DNA of 64,000 nt from Dimorphilus gyrociliatus (lineage: Eukaryota > Annelida > Polychaeta > Dinophilidae): NCBI GenBank assembly GCA_904063045.1, contig CAJFCJ010000004.1, positions 246,195 through 310,194 of the forward strand. The letters are read 5' to 3'. The notes beneath the pieces were generated by a model, which saw nothing but the letters and a program-made list of their open reading frames with translations, did no database searches and was not told the DNA's origin. The position numbers and the translations under genes are program-made. Positions 12,837 through 34,043 of the stretch are shown piece by piece. The stretch's first letter is position 1. Every line of letters starts with the position of its first letter.

Positions 12837-14963
12837 ATGAATGGAGAAGTATTGGAAGGATTTTTGTGTCCGATTTGCCTAAAAGATTTAGGAACAATAA
12901 CCCAATTACAAAATCACTTTGAAGAGGCACACAAATCGGAAGATGTAGCTGTCATACAACATCTAAAAGGTATTTTACATAAATATTGATGAGAAAGTGA
13001 TCGCTTGAAATGTGTGCAATATTTTGTACAAAACTCTATAGGACTATTTGAAAAAGCAAAGAAGAAATTTTTGAATGAAGAGATTGTAAAGGATAACTTA
13101 CAAACACCGATAAATTTATCACCTAAACGGATTGTAAATGAGAAACCCCAAGAAATAGGTAATATTTTATATTGAACTTTTGGCTTGCTATTTAGCTAAT
13201 AATCCTCTCATTTCTTCTGTAAAATATTAAATATGTCTATATTAGTAATTTAATAAGTATGTTTTACCAAAGCCTATTAAGAACGTAACAAACCAAGTGC
13301 AAAGTAACATCAGAAGATGATGTCAAGATTGTAAATAATTAAGATGTCTTTTATGGTTTTTTTCTTTTGTAGGAAGAATAACAAGTCATACTACATTCTT
13401 TAAAAATCTTAGAGAAAAGAGGATAGACGCCTATGCATTAGAAACTAACAAATTACTCTTGAGATTAGACAAACTCATAGATGACAAAGCGCCGATGGAG
13501 CCTTCTAAAAGGAAAAATTATGAAAAATCAGTTGTTCCCTGGACAAAAGACAGTGAGGCTTCGAAATGCATAAGCTGTGGACGTATCTTCACTTTAGCTA
13601 GACGCCGACATCATTGCCGACTTTGTGGAACAATTCTTTGTGGAAAATGCTCATTATTCCTATCCTTTAGTTTCGCAAGCAAGTACCAAATTTCCTTTAA
13701 CAAATATTTGTTTAATGCAAAATGAAGAAAACAAGGAAGTTTTCACTGATAAACAGTCTATTTTCATCTTCAATATTATTTATATATTAAACCTTATGCG
13801 AAATAACTATTGATAAATGATACAAATAGACTTCTTGTTAAAAAACATTTATCAACTCAATTTATCTTAATGAAGAAAAGCAACTGACGTAATTATCTTG
13901 TAAAAGTCATAAAAGATTAACTATGGACTTAATTCTTTTTTTATCGAAATATCTATTTATTCCACTACAGAAAAGTTAACTAATCCATCTTTCGAACCGG
14001 AAGGTGAAATGTTGGGCTTCCGACGCTCAAATAGCTCAGGCTCCTTGAATTCTCTATTTTCTTCTGAGGGCGAAAGCCATTTAAGAACCTGCCAACGTTG
14101 TAGCCATTTACTAGAAAGGAGACATGATCAAATGGAAACTCGTAATTCCACTCCAATGGAGAACTTCTTATATTCCAGACTATGTCAATATAAAATGGAT
14201 GCTGAGCGCCAAATACCACAAGTTCTAACAATGGCTCAATCGCTGAGAGACGGAGACGAAACGTACAGTCTACAATCGGCTGAGAGTGAGAGGCAAAAGC
14301 TTATTATGATTTTTGATAGCATTGACAAAACCAGTAAGCGCATAGCCACCATGATTGATGAACAAAATGCAGGTGAGATATTTTCACAACTTAGACTTTT
14401 TTCCTATTATTAAATAAGGGAAAGACTAATTAGACCTGGTAATACTATTTAGGCCAGAAGACGATGCAATTAAGAAGAGCTATTAGACAAGCAGCTGCTA
14501 CGTGGCTGCAGGATAATATGCTAGGTCTTCAGTCTCTACCAACTCGAGAAGAATTGGACGAAATTCAGAGAAGAAAGAACCTCGAATTGGAAAAAAGAAT
14601 TGCAATTGAAAAAGATGCAATGACTAAGAAACTAGAAAAAGATAATGCTTCCAAAAAGGTTGAAATCGTTGTTAGAAAAGCGTCGCTTCCTAATACAAAA
14701 AAGTAAGCTCATAATAAAATGAAACTCCTACTAATAAATTTTTCTCTTTCGTTTACCTTAGTATGCAGGATGAGAATGGATGGAAGCCGGAAACCCAAGT
14801 AAGCGATAACGACGATCCGATGCTTCAACAGATAAACATTATAAAGAGTTATATCAAACAAGCTAAACAACAATGTAAGTGGGACGAAGTTCATATGTTG
14901 GAAGAGAATTTAAATCAATTGGAAAAAGCGTATTGGGATGAAAAGACCAAGCCCTTCATCTAG
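12837..14963 (+). CDS. RBSN: Rabenosyn-5, short form (FYVE Rab effector)
   Basis: Early-endosome Rab effector that works with VPS45 in fusion and recycling. Exons: 12837-12969, 13042-13158, 13373-13682, 13971-14372, 14453-14702 and 14762-14963. It starts with the family's N-terminal C2H2 finger (CPICLKDLGTITQLQNHFEE), then the FYVE domain with its PI3P-binding basic motif RRRHHCRLCG and surrounding Cys pairs. A coiled central region follows, then a C-terminal Rab-binding helical hairpin (DPMLQQINIIKSYIKQAKQQ). The total is about 470 residues. The vertebrate protein is much longer, with Asn-Pro-Phe EHD-binding motifs and a second Rab-binding hairpin. Both are missing here: only one hairpin is present and the stop follows directly. 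Confidence 0.92.
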
Positions 14964-15603
14964 TCATCATGTTTGCCTCAACTACATTTATTAAGTTTTT
15001 ATCTGATTTAGTGTGGCTCTTCTTTAATTCCGAGTTATGAATCACTTAGAAATCATAGAGAAATGCGAATGAATAAAGAAATGGTTATACTCTAAAACGT
15101 TTTTAATTTTTTTTTAGTATTCTCATTCACACACTCTCTCTTTCTCTCTTCCTTTCCTCTGATCTATACACGGCAAAACACTGTTTTATTCAAATTCATT
15201 ACATAATTATTTTATTGTATTGAAAAATGATATTAATAAATAACTCAGAACAAACTGAGTATTAGAGAGAAGAGATTAACGGAAAATAACAAGAAATGCT
15301 TAAATATAATAATAAGTTAGAATTCGAAAGATTAGAACTAAAGAGAAAAAATAAAATGAATTAATACGAGTTAATAAATATAGCAGATATAAGTGCATTA
15401 ATGAATTATTATGTATTGTTAGTATTATTGAACATTACACCTGGAATCATATAATGTTGATTATGGCTTACATCAAATTTTGCAAATTATATGCTTTAAA
15501 CCTCTTTTATATCGAATGATTATGGGAATAAAATCTTTTTTTGCAGAAAAAATAAAATTCAATGATAAATTCCTATGCTTGTCTGTGTTTTTTCTTTTTA
15601 CAC
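14964..15603. other. Convergent 3' interval between rabenosyn-5 and SEC23
   Basis: 640 bp, AT-rich, with a CT-rich tract at about 15125-15160 and several polyadenylation-like AATAAA words. No coding frame recognised. It presumably holds both 3'UTRs. Confidence 0.4.
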
Positions 15604-18422
<2,819 letters not shown>

Positions 18423-18640
18423 TCATTAACAAATATCCTATTGACAGTGTTAAATTTCCTAATAGATTACATCTTAACAAAACATCTTAACACGTTGAGA
18501 CAAACAAATCCGGTTGAAGCGGAAACGGAAATGCTGTTACGCATTAAAAATTTTTTTTCAGAAAATCGTAAATTAATTAATATAAAATAAATTTTTTGTA
18601 TTCTTTTATAATTTTATAAAACTTTTACGAAAATAAAAAA

Positions 18641-18685
18641 ATGTTGTCTTTGTTTGATCCCGCAAGTTCAATACAACAAAACTAA
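18641..18685 (+). promoter_or_regulatory. Upstream ORF abutting the RPA1 start
   Basis: A 14-codon ORF (MLSLFDPASSIQQN) whose TAA is immediately followed by the RPA1 ATG, in the same frame. If the transcript begins upstream of 18641, RPA1 translation would need leaky scanning or reinitiation. The transcription start is unknown; TATA-like words lie at about 18605-18620. Confidence 0.4.
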
Positions 18686-20641
18686 ATGAATTTAACAAAG
18701 GGATCTCTCATCGATATAATACAAGGCACGAAAAAACCAGAAAAACCAATATTACAGATTATTGGTTACAAACTAATACCAGCTGCCAATGGATCTGCAA
18801 GTCGTTATAGAGTAGTTGTTTCTGATGGCCAAATTTCCACTTCTTCTGCAATGCTTGCAACTCAAATCTGTGACAAAGTAGAGAATAATGAAATAACCGA
18901 CAATTGCATTGTCCAGCTAAATAATTATGTATGTAATACTCTTGGATCGTCACAAGGAAATGAAAAAAAAGTCTTGGTTATATTTAGTTTAGACATTATT
19001 CAAACAGGTGAAACTGTGGGATGCATTCTGGGGGATCCTGAGCCCTACAAACTCCCGATGAAGAGACACTCAACAGATCCACAACCAGGACCTAGTGGAG
19101 CTTCTGATGATAATAAACCATCACCGAAAAAAATGCGATCAGAACCAAATTTCATGGAAAATAGAAATATTGCGAAATCGTCTGCATCATCTAGCTCACC
19201 TTTGATAAAATCTTCTCCAGCTAAAGTTATGAATATTGATGCATTACTTCCATTTTTAAATAGATGGCAGATAGTGGCAAGAGTTCTATCAAAGACAAGC
19301 ATAAAAACTTGGAGTAATTCTAAGGGAGAGGGTAAATTTTTTTCATGCGTACTCGGAGACAAGTCAGGTGAAATAAAAGCAACAGGTTTTAGATCAGAAG
19401 TTGACCGATTATTTGATATTCTGGAACAGGACAAATGTTTTTATATATCGAGATGTCAAATTAAAACATCCGATAAACGATACAATAACTTATCTCATGA
19501 TTATGAGCTAGTCTTCCTGTCAGACTCTATTGTAGAACCATGCAATAATGAAGATATTAAGGATCTACCATCCGTTTCGTTTAATTTTGTTAAGCTGTCA
19601 AAGTTAATTACTAAGGAGCCCGATTCAATAATCGATGTTATAGGAATAGTGAAAGAAGCCTCTGATATTTCATCTGTTGTGAGCAGGAAAACCAGCAGAC
19701 AAATTCACAAGAGGACTGTTGTGATAGTTGATGATACTGGGACGTGTTCAACAGTTACATTTTGGCGGGAAGATGCCGAAAAAGATGATTTTAAAGATAA
19801 TCCAATTTTTGCAATAAAATACGTTAAAGTTTCTGATTTTGGAGGAAGATCCTTATCTTGTATAAGTTCTTCACAAATTTTTAAGAATCCAGATATTGCT
19901 GAAGCGCATGATCTCAGAGGATGGTATATCAATTGTTCTGAACAGACTCAGCTTAAAGAGTATAGAGCTGAAAAAGATTTCCAGACGAATGAGTCTTTGA
20001 ATTTAAAGCCATTAAAATTTCTTAAGAGCGGAAATGTTGGTAGAGACAAGGCTGAATATTTCAATAGCATCGTCTTTATCTTACAAGTTAAAATTGACAA
20101 TTCCATTTATAAGGCATGTCCTAAAGAATCGTGTATTAAAAAGTTAATTGACCAAGGAGGTGATAAATATAAATGTGAAAAATGCCAACAAACAACTAAT
20201 CAGTATAAATATCGACTTATGCTGCAAATGAATATTGCAGATGATACTCACCAGATTTGGGTTACAGTATTTCATGACACAGCAGAAGTCATCCTTGGAA
20301 AAACTGTTTCAGAACTAGCCTACTTATACGAAACGGTAGTATATTTTCTAAAGTTAATTTAATATCGCTTAACATTACTTCTAACGTTTTCTAGGATAAA
20401 GTTGCCTATGCAGATGTCTTTTCTGATCTATCTTTTCAACATAAAAACTTAAGACTGAGGTCTAAAATGGAACACTATCATGTAAGATATACTTTCTATA
20501 ATAATACTAAAAAGCTTTAACAAATCATTTATCTTACAGGATGAAGTTAGATTGAAAACAGTTTGCATTGGAGCCAAGCCGGTTGATTACAAGGAACAGA
20601 ATTGGTGTTTAATTAATAATATTGAACAGCTTCTTGAATGA
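18686..20641 (+). CDS. RPA1: Replication protein A 70 kDa subunit
   Basis: Large subunit of the single-stranded-DNA-binding RPA complex in replication, repair and checkpoint signalling. Exons 18686-20335, 20395-20481 and 20540-20641; about 612 residues, as in other animals. It has the N-terminal OB fold (DBD-F, residues 1-110), a Ser/Pro-rich linker (about 120-180), DBD-A (RWQIVARVLSKTSIKTWSN) and DBD-B (IDVIGIVKEASDISSV). DBD-C carries a four-cysteine zinc ribbon (CPKESC ... CEKCQQ). The C-terminus ends NNIEQLLE. An in-frame TAA directly before the ATG fixes the start. It is divergent from SEC23 and convergent with Mi-2 (427 bp). Confidence 0.97.
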
Positions 20642-21068
20642 ACAACGAGATGTACTGTTTAATGCATGTCTTTTAGTTTTAAATTTTAAAAATTTACTTG
20701 TTTATTTCCAAGATTCGTTTATGAATTAGATATTTTTTTTATCTAAGAAATCTAATATTTAAATTTTTTTCACCCTTTTGGTGACATTATAAAAATTTTG
20801 AGAAACTGATTAGTCAAATGTCTCTTGTTATCTAAAATTTATTAATTTTATTATTTTTAAATTGTGAAATAAAACTTATGAATATAAATATCTATGTGTT
20901 TGGTGAATATTTAAATAAATTTCAAATAGAAATATTTTACTTTTTCCCTTAATATTTATTACTTTACAAAGTCTACAAAATAATTCACAAATTTTTGGGA
21001 TAGTATAGAATATAATAATTTTGAACACAATCAAGTACAGAAAGCCCTTGGTACATTTTTTCTCTGAG
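20642..21068. other. Convergent 3' interval between RPA1 and Mi-2
   Basis: 427 bp, very AT-rich, with AATAAA near 20868. It presumably holds both 3'UTRs. No gene seen. Confidence 0.4.
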
Positions 21069-28146
<7,078 letters not shown>

Positions 28147-28654
28147 AATCAATTAGATCCTATCAACACGATGTACAATCGAATTTTCGAATGTTTCGAA
28201 AGAAATGGAATTGTGAAGCGCCGAAGTAAGGTCAAGGTCACATATACTGGAAAGTCTTAAATCTCTCTTATACTCTTAAAAGAGTATTAAATATTATTAG
28301 AACTTTCGATAACTGGTATTAGTTAGTTTCTATAAATTCAATTACAGGTGCGCTCGGTAATTTTTGAAAGAATAACTTACCGCTGTATAATGAGGTGTAG
28401 CGGTTCATTGCGAAACTTTTCAAATGTGAGGAGCGTTTGTCACTATTTTGAAGAAATGACAATTCAGTTTCGTAAATTGAATTTATTAAAAAGCATTAGT
28501 ATTATCATTAAACTTTTCCTAAATTGAAAATTATTTTAAAGATATTATCCAAACTTTATTCTATTAAAAATCGAAGAAAATATTACTTTTTTTTCATAGA
28601 CATGTGACATCATTACCATATTTTCAAAAACAGTTTAATGAAAAGGAAATAAAA
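28147..28654. promoter_or_regulatory. Divergent interval between Mi-2 and the BTB-BACK gene
   Basis: 508 bp between opposed starts. A strong acceptor-like tract (T8CATAG) ends at 28600, so the BTB gene may have an upstream 5' exon here. No other structure recognised. Confidence 0.35.
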
Positions 28655-29675
28655 ATGAATAATTTCAGTGATTCTTGTCAATCTCCTCCACCAATAACGA
28701 TATGTAGTAGTTCAGAGTCCACATATTCCTATTGCTCTTTAAATGAAGAAAAAAAAGTTATAAGAACCAACCAATCACGTTTTTGTAAAATTGGAAAAGA
28801 GGCAAGGTGAGTGAAAAAACTTCTAAATTTCTAAATTTTTAATTTAATTCATAATTATAATATAACTTTTTATGAAAGAAAATTAGCATATCATAATTGC
28901 CTCATGGATGTCGCACTTATAGTTGAAAATTGGAAAATATATGCTCATAAATTGGTTCTAGCTGCTCATAGCGAAAAATTAGAAAATTTATTTCTAACTG
29001 TTGATAAAAATCCTAAATGTATATCTCTGAATAAGCTTAATGTTACTGCAGATGCTGTTAAGAAAACTGTATCATGGATGTATGGTCATTGTATGAAAGT
29101 GACGCCATCTTGTTGGATAGAAGTAGTTAAAGTTGCAAGACAACTAAAAATTAATGATTTATCATGGAAGTTAGAATCAAAGTTACCCGAGATGCTAAAT
29201 TTATGCGAGGAAGGGTTGGAAAATTTTATTCATAGTGAAGCATTTAAGGTTAAAAAAAAGGATTTCACTTATTATATACTTAACAGCCTTTATGATTTAA
29301 TCTATAACACTAGAGATTATATTGTGTTGATAATTTCAGTTCTATGTAATATGGGGTTTCAGTTATCATTCAATACTCATATTCTTTTTGATTATATTTT
29401 ATAGTAATTACATAGAAAATCTAAAAATCTATATTCTCTTTTATTTTAAGGAACTCTCTTTTGAAGGCGTCAAGTATCTTTTGTCGTCTCCTTTATTAGC
29501 TACGAAAGACAAGGACGTTTTAGCTGCACAGGGAGCTTGCATTTGGGTAAAATCGTGTTTAAGAGAAAGAAAAGATCATTTACGCTGTTTGATTAGCTGT
29601 TTAGAAGTGACTAGAAACTGCTTATATGAAATTTTAACCTACTTCAACTTAGTAAATCAATACGAAGGCAAATAA
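28655..29675 (+). CDS. BTB-BACK domain protein without kelch repeats
   Basis: Probable CUL3 substrate-adaptor-like protein. Exons 28655-28806, 28879-29248 and 29451-29675, frame continuous. A Ser-rich N-terminus is followed by a BTB fold (LMDVALIVENWKIYAHKLVL; AAHSEKLENLF) and a BACK-type helical region (HSEAFK|ELSFEGVKYLLSSP; VLAAQGACIWVKSCLRERKD). The stop comes after the BACK domain, so kelch blades are absent. The first in-frame ATG is 28655, but the frame is open to an acceptor at 28600, so the true start may lie in an unseen upstream exon. I cannot assign a named orthologue. It lies between Mi-2 and a RING protein, with a full kelch-like gene 5 kb away. Confidence 0.75.
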
Positions 29676-30121
29676 GATTTCTAATCTTAAGTAATCACCT
29701 TCTTACCTATTTTTTTAAATCACTACTCCTTTATATTCTTGTATTTACATACATTTTACCTTGAAAAACACATATACATTATAATTAAGTTTTCATTTTC
29801 AACTGCGTTTAAGGCATATACATGCCATTGTTAGTTGACTACTTAATGGATTTTACCACTATCGTAACAGTATTATACAAAGACGACAAAGTTTCTTTAA
29901 AAAATGACTTTTGAACTGAGTTTATCCTATTTTTTATGAAATAAAGTTTAGGAAATTTATTAATTGGCCTACATTTAGTCAACTTTCTTTCCTTCATCCT
30001 CAACAAATTCTTTTTAGAGATTAGGCAAAGTTACCTCAAGTAATAAAACAGACCTTTTATTATCCTAAAATTTCTTATCGGCTTACTATTTATTTCCCAG
30101 AGCTTAGCTTATAAGTTAGAT
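29676..30121. other. Spacer between BTB-BACK and RING/B-box genes
   Basis: 446 bp, AT-rich, no recognised element. It should contain the 3'UTR of the first gene and the promoter of the second. Confidence 0.35.
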
Positions 30122-31657
30122 ATGGAAAAAATTGTTAAAATTGGCTATACTATTAAAAATGCCGAAGTGGAGTGTACAATTTGTACAAAGTCTTGGGTTG
30201 ATAATGATCCTCGAATGTTGCCTTGCCAGCATACTTTTTGTTATCACTGTCTAGATGAATTACAGGAAAATTCGATGTCGACAAAAATTCTTCAATGCCC
30301 CGCTTGCAGGGCCAAATATCCTTGGCCAGATGAAGGAACCAGTGGATTTCCCAAGAATAGATTTGCGACTGCCCTCGAAGAGAATACGATATTCTATTGT
30401 TCGAGGCATCCGCTTAACAAGTCGATCGAAAGACCTATTGTCTGCAAAGATTGTAAACAGAAGCGTCTTTGCCTTGAGTGCTTATTAGAACACAGAACTT
30501 GTGATCTGGCATCCCACGATGATCATATAGTGGAACAGACTGCGATTGTCGACAAATATAGCCGCAAGGCTGATGATCTGGAGAAAAGATTTAAAGAAAA
30601 TAGGTCGATTCTTGTGAATCGTGTAGAGGAAGTAACGGCTTCTGTGATTGATATAATACGTCATCAGTCGAATGACATTCTTAAAGATATCGATCAACAT
30701 TTCCGTTTAAATGCTAATCTATTAAAAGCATTTAGGGAATGCTTAAAAAAGGAATTCCTTACTAATGAATTATTAGGCAATCGATTATCAGAAATTTGCA
30801 ACAGATCTATAGAATTCGTAGAATTATTTGATCCAAGCTTTAATACTTCTTATCTAGGCCGAATTAACGTTGCAGAATCGAGATTTACGGCCGTTAAATT
30901 CTGGAAAGAGAAAGAGTTTCAGGCGCAGAGCAATCTTTTAACATATTACAATGATGACTTGTTGGTTGATGTTACATCACATGAAGATAAGGAGAAATAC
31001 GTAATTAAGGACGTTCTCACAGGAACAATTTTACATGAGGAGAAAAACGAAATAATCGACATATTTATAATTCATTCATCGACATTTTATTTCGTATCCA
31101 ATAGCGTAATATCTAAATTTCAATTAGATTCATCTGACAGAGAGATAATTAATGGGTTGATCGACGTTGTTAAGATAACGGGTAATAAGATAAACGATGA
31201 AACAGATATACTAGGAGTTTTATGCGCTGGCGAAGACGATAGCACTCAGCAGACGTTGGCTTTATTAATGGACGATGAAATCAGATGGTTGAGAACCTTA
31301 GAAAGCGGTTTAGAGATTCTTAGTTTCTGTATTTTAAACATCGGTGACTTACTATGTTTAACTAATTCTAAAACAATTGAGAGATATTGTGCAGAGACGG
31401 GAAATCAGCTGCAGCAAACTTCAGAAAATATCAGCCTATTCGGAAATATCTCTAGTTGGTCTTTCGGTGGCTTTTTACTGCTCGAAAAAGAAAGTAACAA
31501 AATAAAGCATTTTAATGATAATTTTATACTAATTTCTACTATTGAGATTGAAGACCTAAACGAAGACGTCGATTACATACAAACATCACTAAATGGTAAA
31601 ATATTGATAGGAGTAAAAGGTAAAGGAAGCATTCTTTATTCATCGTATTCGTACTGA
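30122..31657 (+). CDS. RING and B-box protein, intronless, TRIM-like
   Basis: Putative E3 ubiquitin ligase of 511 residues in one exon. The N-terminal RING has C18, C21, C35, H37, C40, C43, C59 and C62 (C3HC4 order: ECTICTKSWV ... LPCQHTFCYHC ... CPACRAKYPW). A B-box2-like cluster follows (YCSRHPLNKSIERPIVCKDC ... CLECLLEHRTC ... HDDH), then a coiled-coil region (about residues 140-240). The last 250 residues are of unknown fold with repeated short beta-like stretches, possibly a degenerate propeller. It has no NHL, SPRY or FN3 signature that I recognise. Lack of introns in an intron-rich neighbourhood suggests retrocopy origin or intron loss. Orthology not assigned. Confidence 0.8.
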   Translation: MEKIVKIGYTIKNAEVECTICTKSWVDNDPRMLPCQHTFCYHCLDELQENSMSTKILQCPACRAKYPWPDEGTSGFPKNRFATALEENTIFYCSRHPLNKSIERPIVCKDCKQKRLCLECLLEHRTCDLASHDDHIVEQTAIVDKYSRKADDLEKRFKENRSILVNRVEEVTASVIDIIRHQSNDILKDIDQHFRLNANLLKAFRECLKKEFLTNELLGNRLSEICNRSIEFVELFDPSFNTSYLGRINVAESRFTAVKFWKEKEFQAQSNLLTYYNDDLLVDVTSHEDKEKYVIKDVLTGTILHEEKNEIIDIFIIHSSTFYFVSNSVISKFQLDSSDREIINGLIDVVKITGNKINDETDILGVLCAGEDDSTQQTLALLMDDEIRWLRTLESGLEILSFCILNIGDLLCLTNSKTIERYCAETGNQLQQTSENISLFGNISSWSFGGFLLLEKESNKIKHFNDNFILISTIEIEDLNEDVDYIQTSLNGKILIGVKGKGSILYSSYSY

Positions 31658-34043
31658 TGAATAAATTAATATATCGACTAAAAAACTATTGGCAATAATA
31701 ATAATAATTATTATTATTTGCACTAGTATAATCAATAATCAATAATAATCTGGAATGTGATTTATCTTTTCTTTTACTTTTCTTGAATTTCTCTCCCCCA
31801 ATAAAAATTCTAATGTAAGATAAAACTTGTATACAATGGCAATAAAATACAGTGAATATCTAGCTCACTGTTTCTTTTATGAGTATGACACTAGAATATT
31901 TTCAATTGATAATTTACCCTTTGAAGCACTTAATAGCAATTGTATCCAATTTGTGTGCAGGTGTCAAATATATATATAATTGTGAAAAATTAATTATACT
32001 CTTTTTCATTATTTTATCGAGTATGAGAATAGAGTATAACACAATTTTACCCTTGATATAACGACAGAAGGTTGGTCATATAGGAGATTATGAGATAGAT
32101 TATACCTATCGAAGTTAGCGACCTGGAAAAATCTATTTTCAATCTTCTATAAAACTGGAGATGTAATCGTATAAGTATAAAAGTATCTAACACATATTAA
32201 AGTATATAATTTGCATATAAATTAAAGGAATATCAGAGAAAGGGAAAGAGAGTGAGTGAGAGGAGTATCAGTCTGTAGTTTAAGAAAAAGTTTATCTCGG
32301 TGAATAAAGTTGTCCTTGAGAACGATAAGAAAACATCTTCCATCGATAATTATAGAAAGAATAGCAGTCTTTGCATGATACTTAAACATCATTTATCTGA
32401 CATTTATTATCTTTTTTTGAGCAGAATGTTTTGTTCTCAGAAAATTTACACTTTCCTTTATTACTTTTTTTCCCACAAGCCTATTATTACTGTTACAAGT
32501 GTAATATGCTGTTATTTTAAGAGTAAACAACTTTTTAAGTGTTTGTTAAATTTATAATATAATAAGAAAAAAAAAGCAATTTGAAAAGGTCTATTCTCTT
32601 CTCTAGAAACTTAAGTGAAATTGGATTCCAGGACTTCCGTTGAAGTAGCATAAAAAATGAAACAAGATTACGAACTAGACTAACAAAACTTTAATATTCA
32701 TTTTTTTTATTCTACTTATTCTCGATTTAAAACAGTATACACAAATACAATAGGCTAAGATTTAGAAAAAAAATTATCCTATAGTTGGATCAAATTCTTC
32801 AAAAGTTTACTTATCGGATGATGAAAAAGAGGAGCTAAAGATTTTTTATATTTGTTCTGAGTAAATTTTACTAAAAATGTATTTAGCGACCCTTTTTTTA
32901 TAGCCACCCACTCTTTTGAGAATACCATCCTATTTGGTTATGTTTATAGATAATCTGTTGAGGAGGAGTCCCTTACGTAGGAAACTGCTATAAATTGCTG
33001 TTGCTTAGTAACGACATTCTGTGCAAGCACACTTTTTTGAGTTATTTCTTCTAAATATCATATATTAGTATATTTGTTCGAAAGGGAGATAATGCTTCGT
33101 TTTTCTTCCTATAAACTAATTACACCAAGTCAAAGCTTTATTGTTTAATGTCAAATAGCATTTTATAAAAATATTAACCATTTATTTTCTCATACATTCA
33201 AAGTATACTTTATTTCTCTGTCTACAAACGTCAGAGCAAAATGGAAGAAAGACAAACGGACATAAATATGACTTCGAAATTGAAATTTTTGACGTTTGTC
33301 GCGCTTATTTCCGTTTTTAGTTGATTATTGACGGTAATTGCGGATATGCTTTTATAAAATTTTCTATTCATTTTCCATAAGAAATATTCTAGGAAGTTAC
33401 CTTCCAAGAAACTATTTCCGCCTTAAGAAACAAACGAATATAGATATAAACAACCTTTAGACACTAGTAAATTTTAATATAATATCAAAAAATGAAATTT
33501 TCATTACAGACTAATATAAATTTGAAAATTCTTGGAATGAATAATTCTAACAATTGGCTGAAAACTGAAAAAGAAGTCTTGTCAGATCTTAGTAATAATT
33601 TAATCAACCCGCTTTACGGAATATAATATAGGAATAACAAGTAATGAAAAAAAAAATGGTTAATTTACTATTCGTCCTTTCAAGGACATGTCTTAGTAGG
33701 GAAAATGATTTTCACGTAACTGCAGGCATGATCTGTTGGTTACAGATGACTTAAAGAAGTTCTATTTGTAGCTGGAACCTCCTCGAGTAATATCTCAGTA
33801 AATGCCAATAAAATATAGAAAATGATTCAATAATCTCTATTAGTGACGGTTCAGCTAAAAGATTACCTACGGCTTTCATCTATTCTATTATGCATATCAG
33901 ACTTGCACCTATTGAAAAATCTTACATATTGAAAGTGACGTCACTGCTATTGTAAATTCAAGAGTATTTGCATAGCATAATCAGGCACTCAGCCAGCACA
34001 TTTCTTGAACAATCTCTCTTGTATTCTTTAAAAAGAAAAAAAA
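31658..34043. other. Gene-poor AT-rich stretch
   Basis: 2.4 kb between the RING gene and the kelch-like gene. Short chance ORFs at 31879-32061 and 32300-32557 are low-complexity and unsupported. Present: a near-perfect AAT/ATT inverted repeat at 31693-31720 just after the RING stop, and a GA-rich tract near 32230-32262. I see no RNA gene or transposon ends. Confidence 0.45.
31693..31720. repeat. AAT/ATT inverted repeat downstream of the RING gene
   Basis: CAATAATAATAATAATT followed by its near-complement ATTATTATTTG, a 28-base quasi-palindrome 36 bases after the stop codon. It could form a 3' hairpin or may be a simple AAT microsatellite. Confidence 0.5.

Noticed and set aside
31879-32557. 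Two short plus-strand ORFs in the gene-poor stretch
   Set aside because: Low-complexity Ile/Phe/Tyr-rich reading of AT-rich DNA, no similarity to known families.
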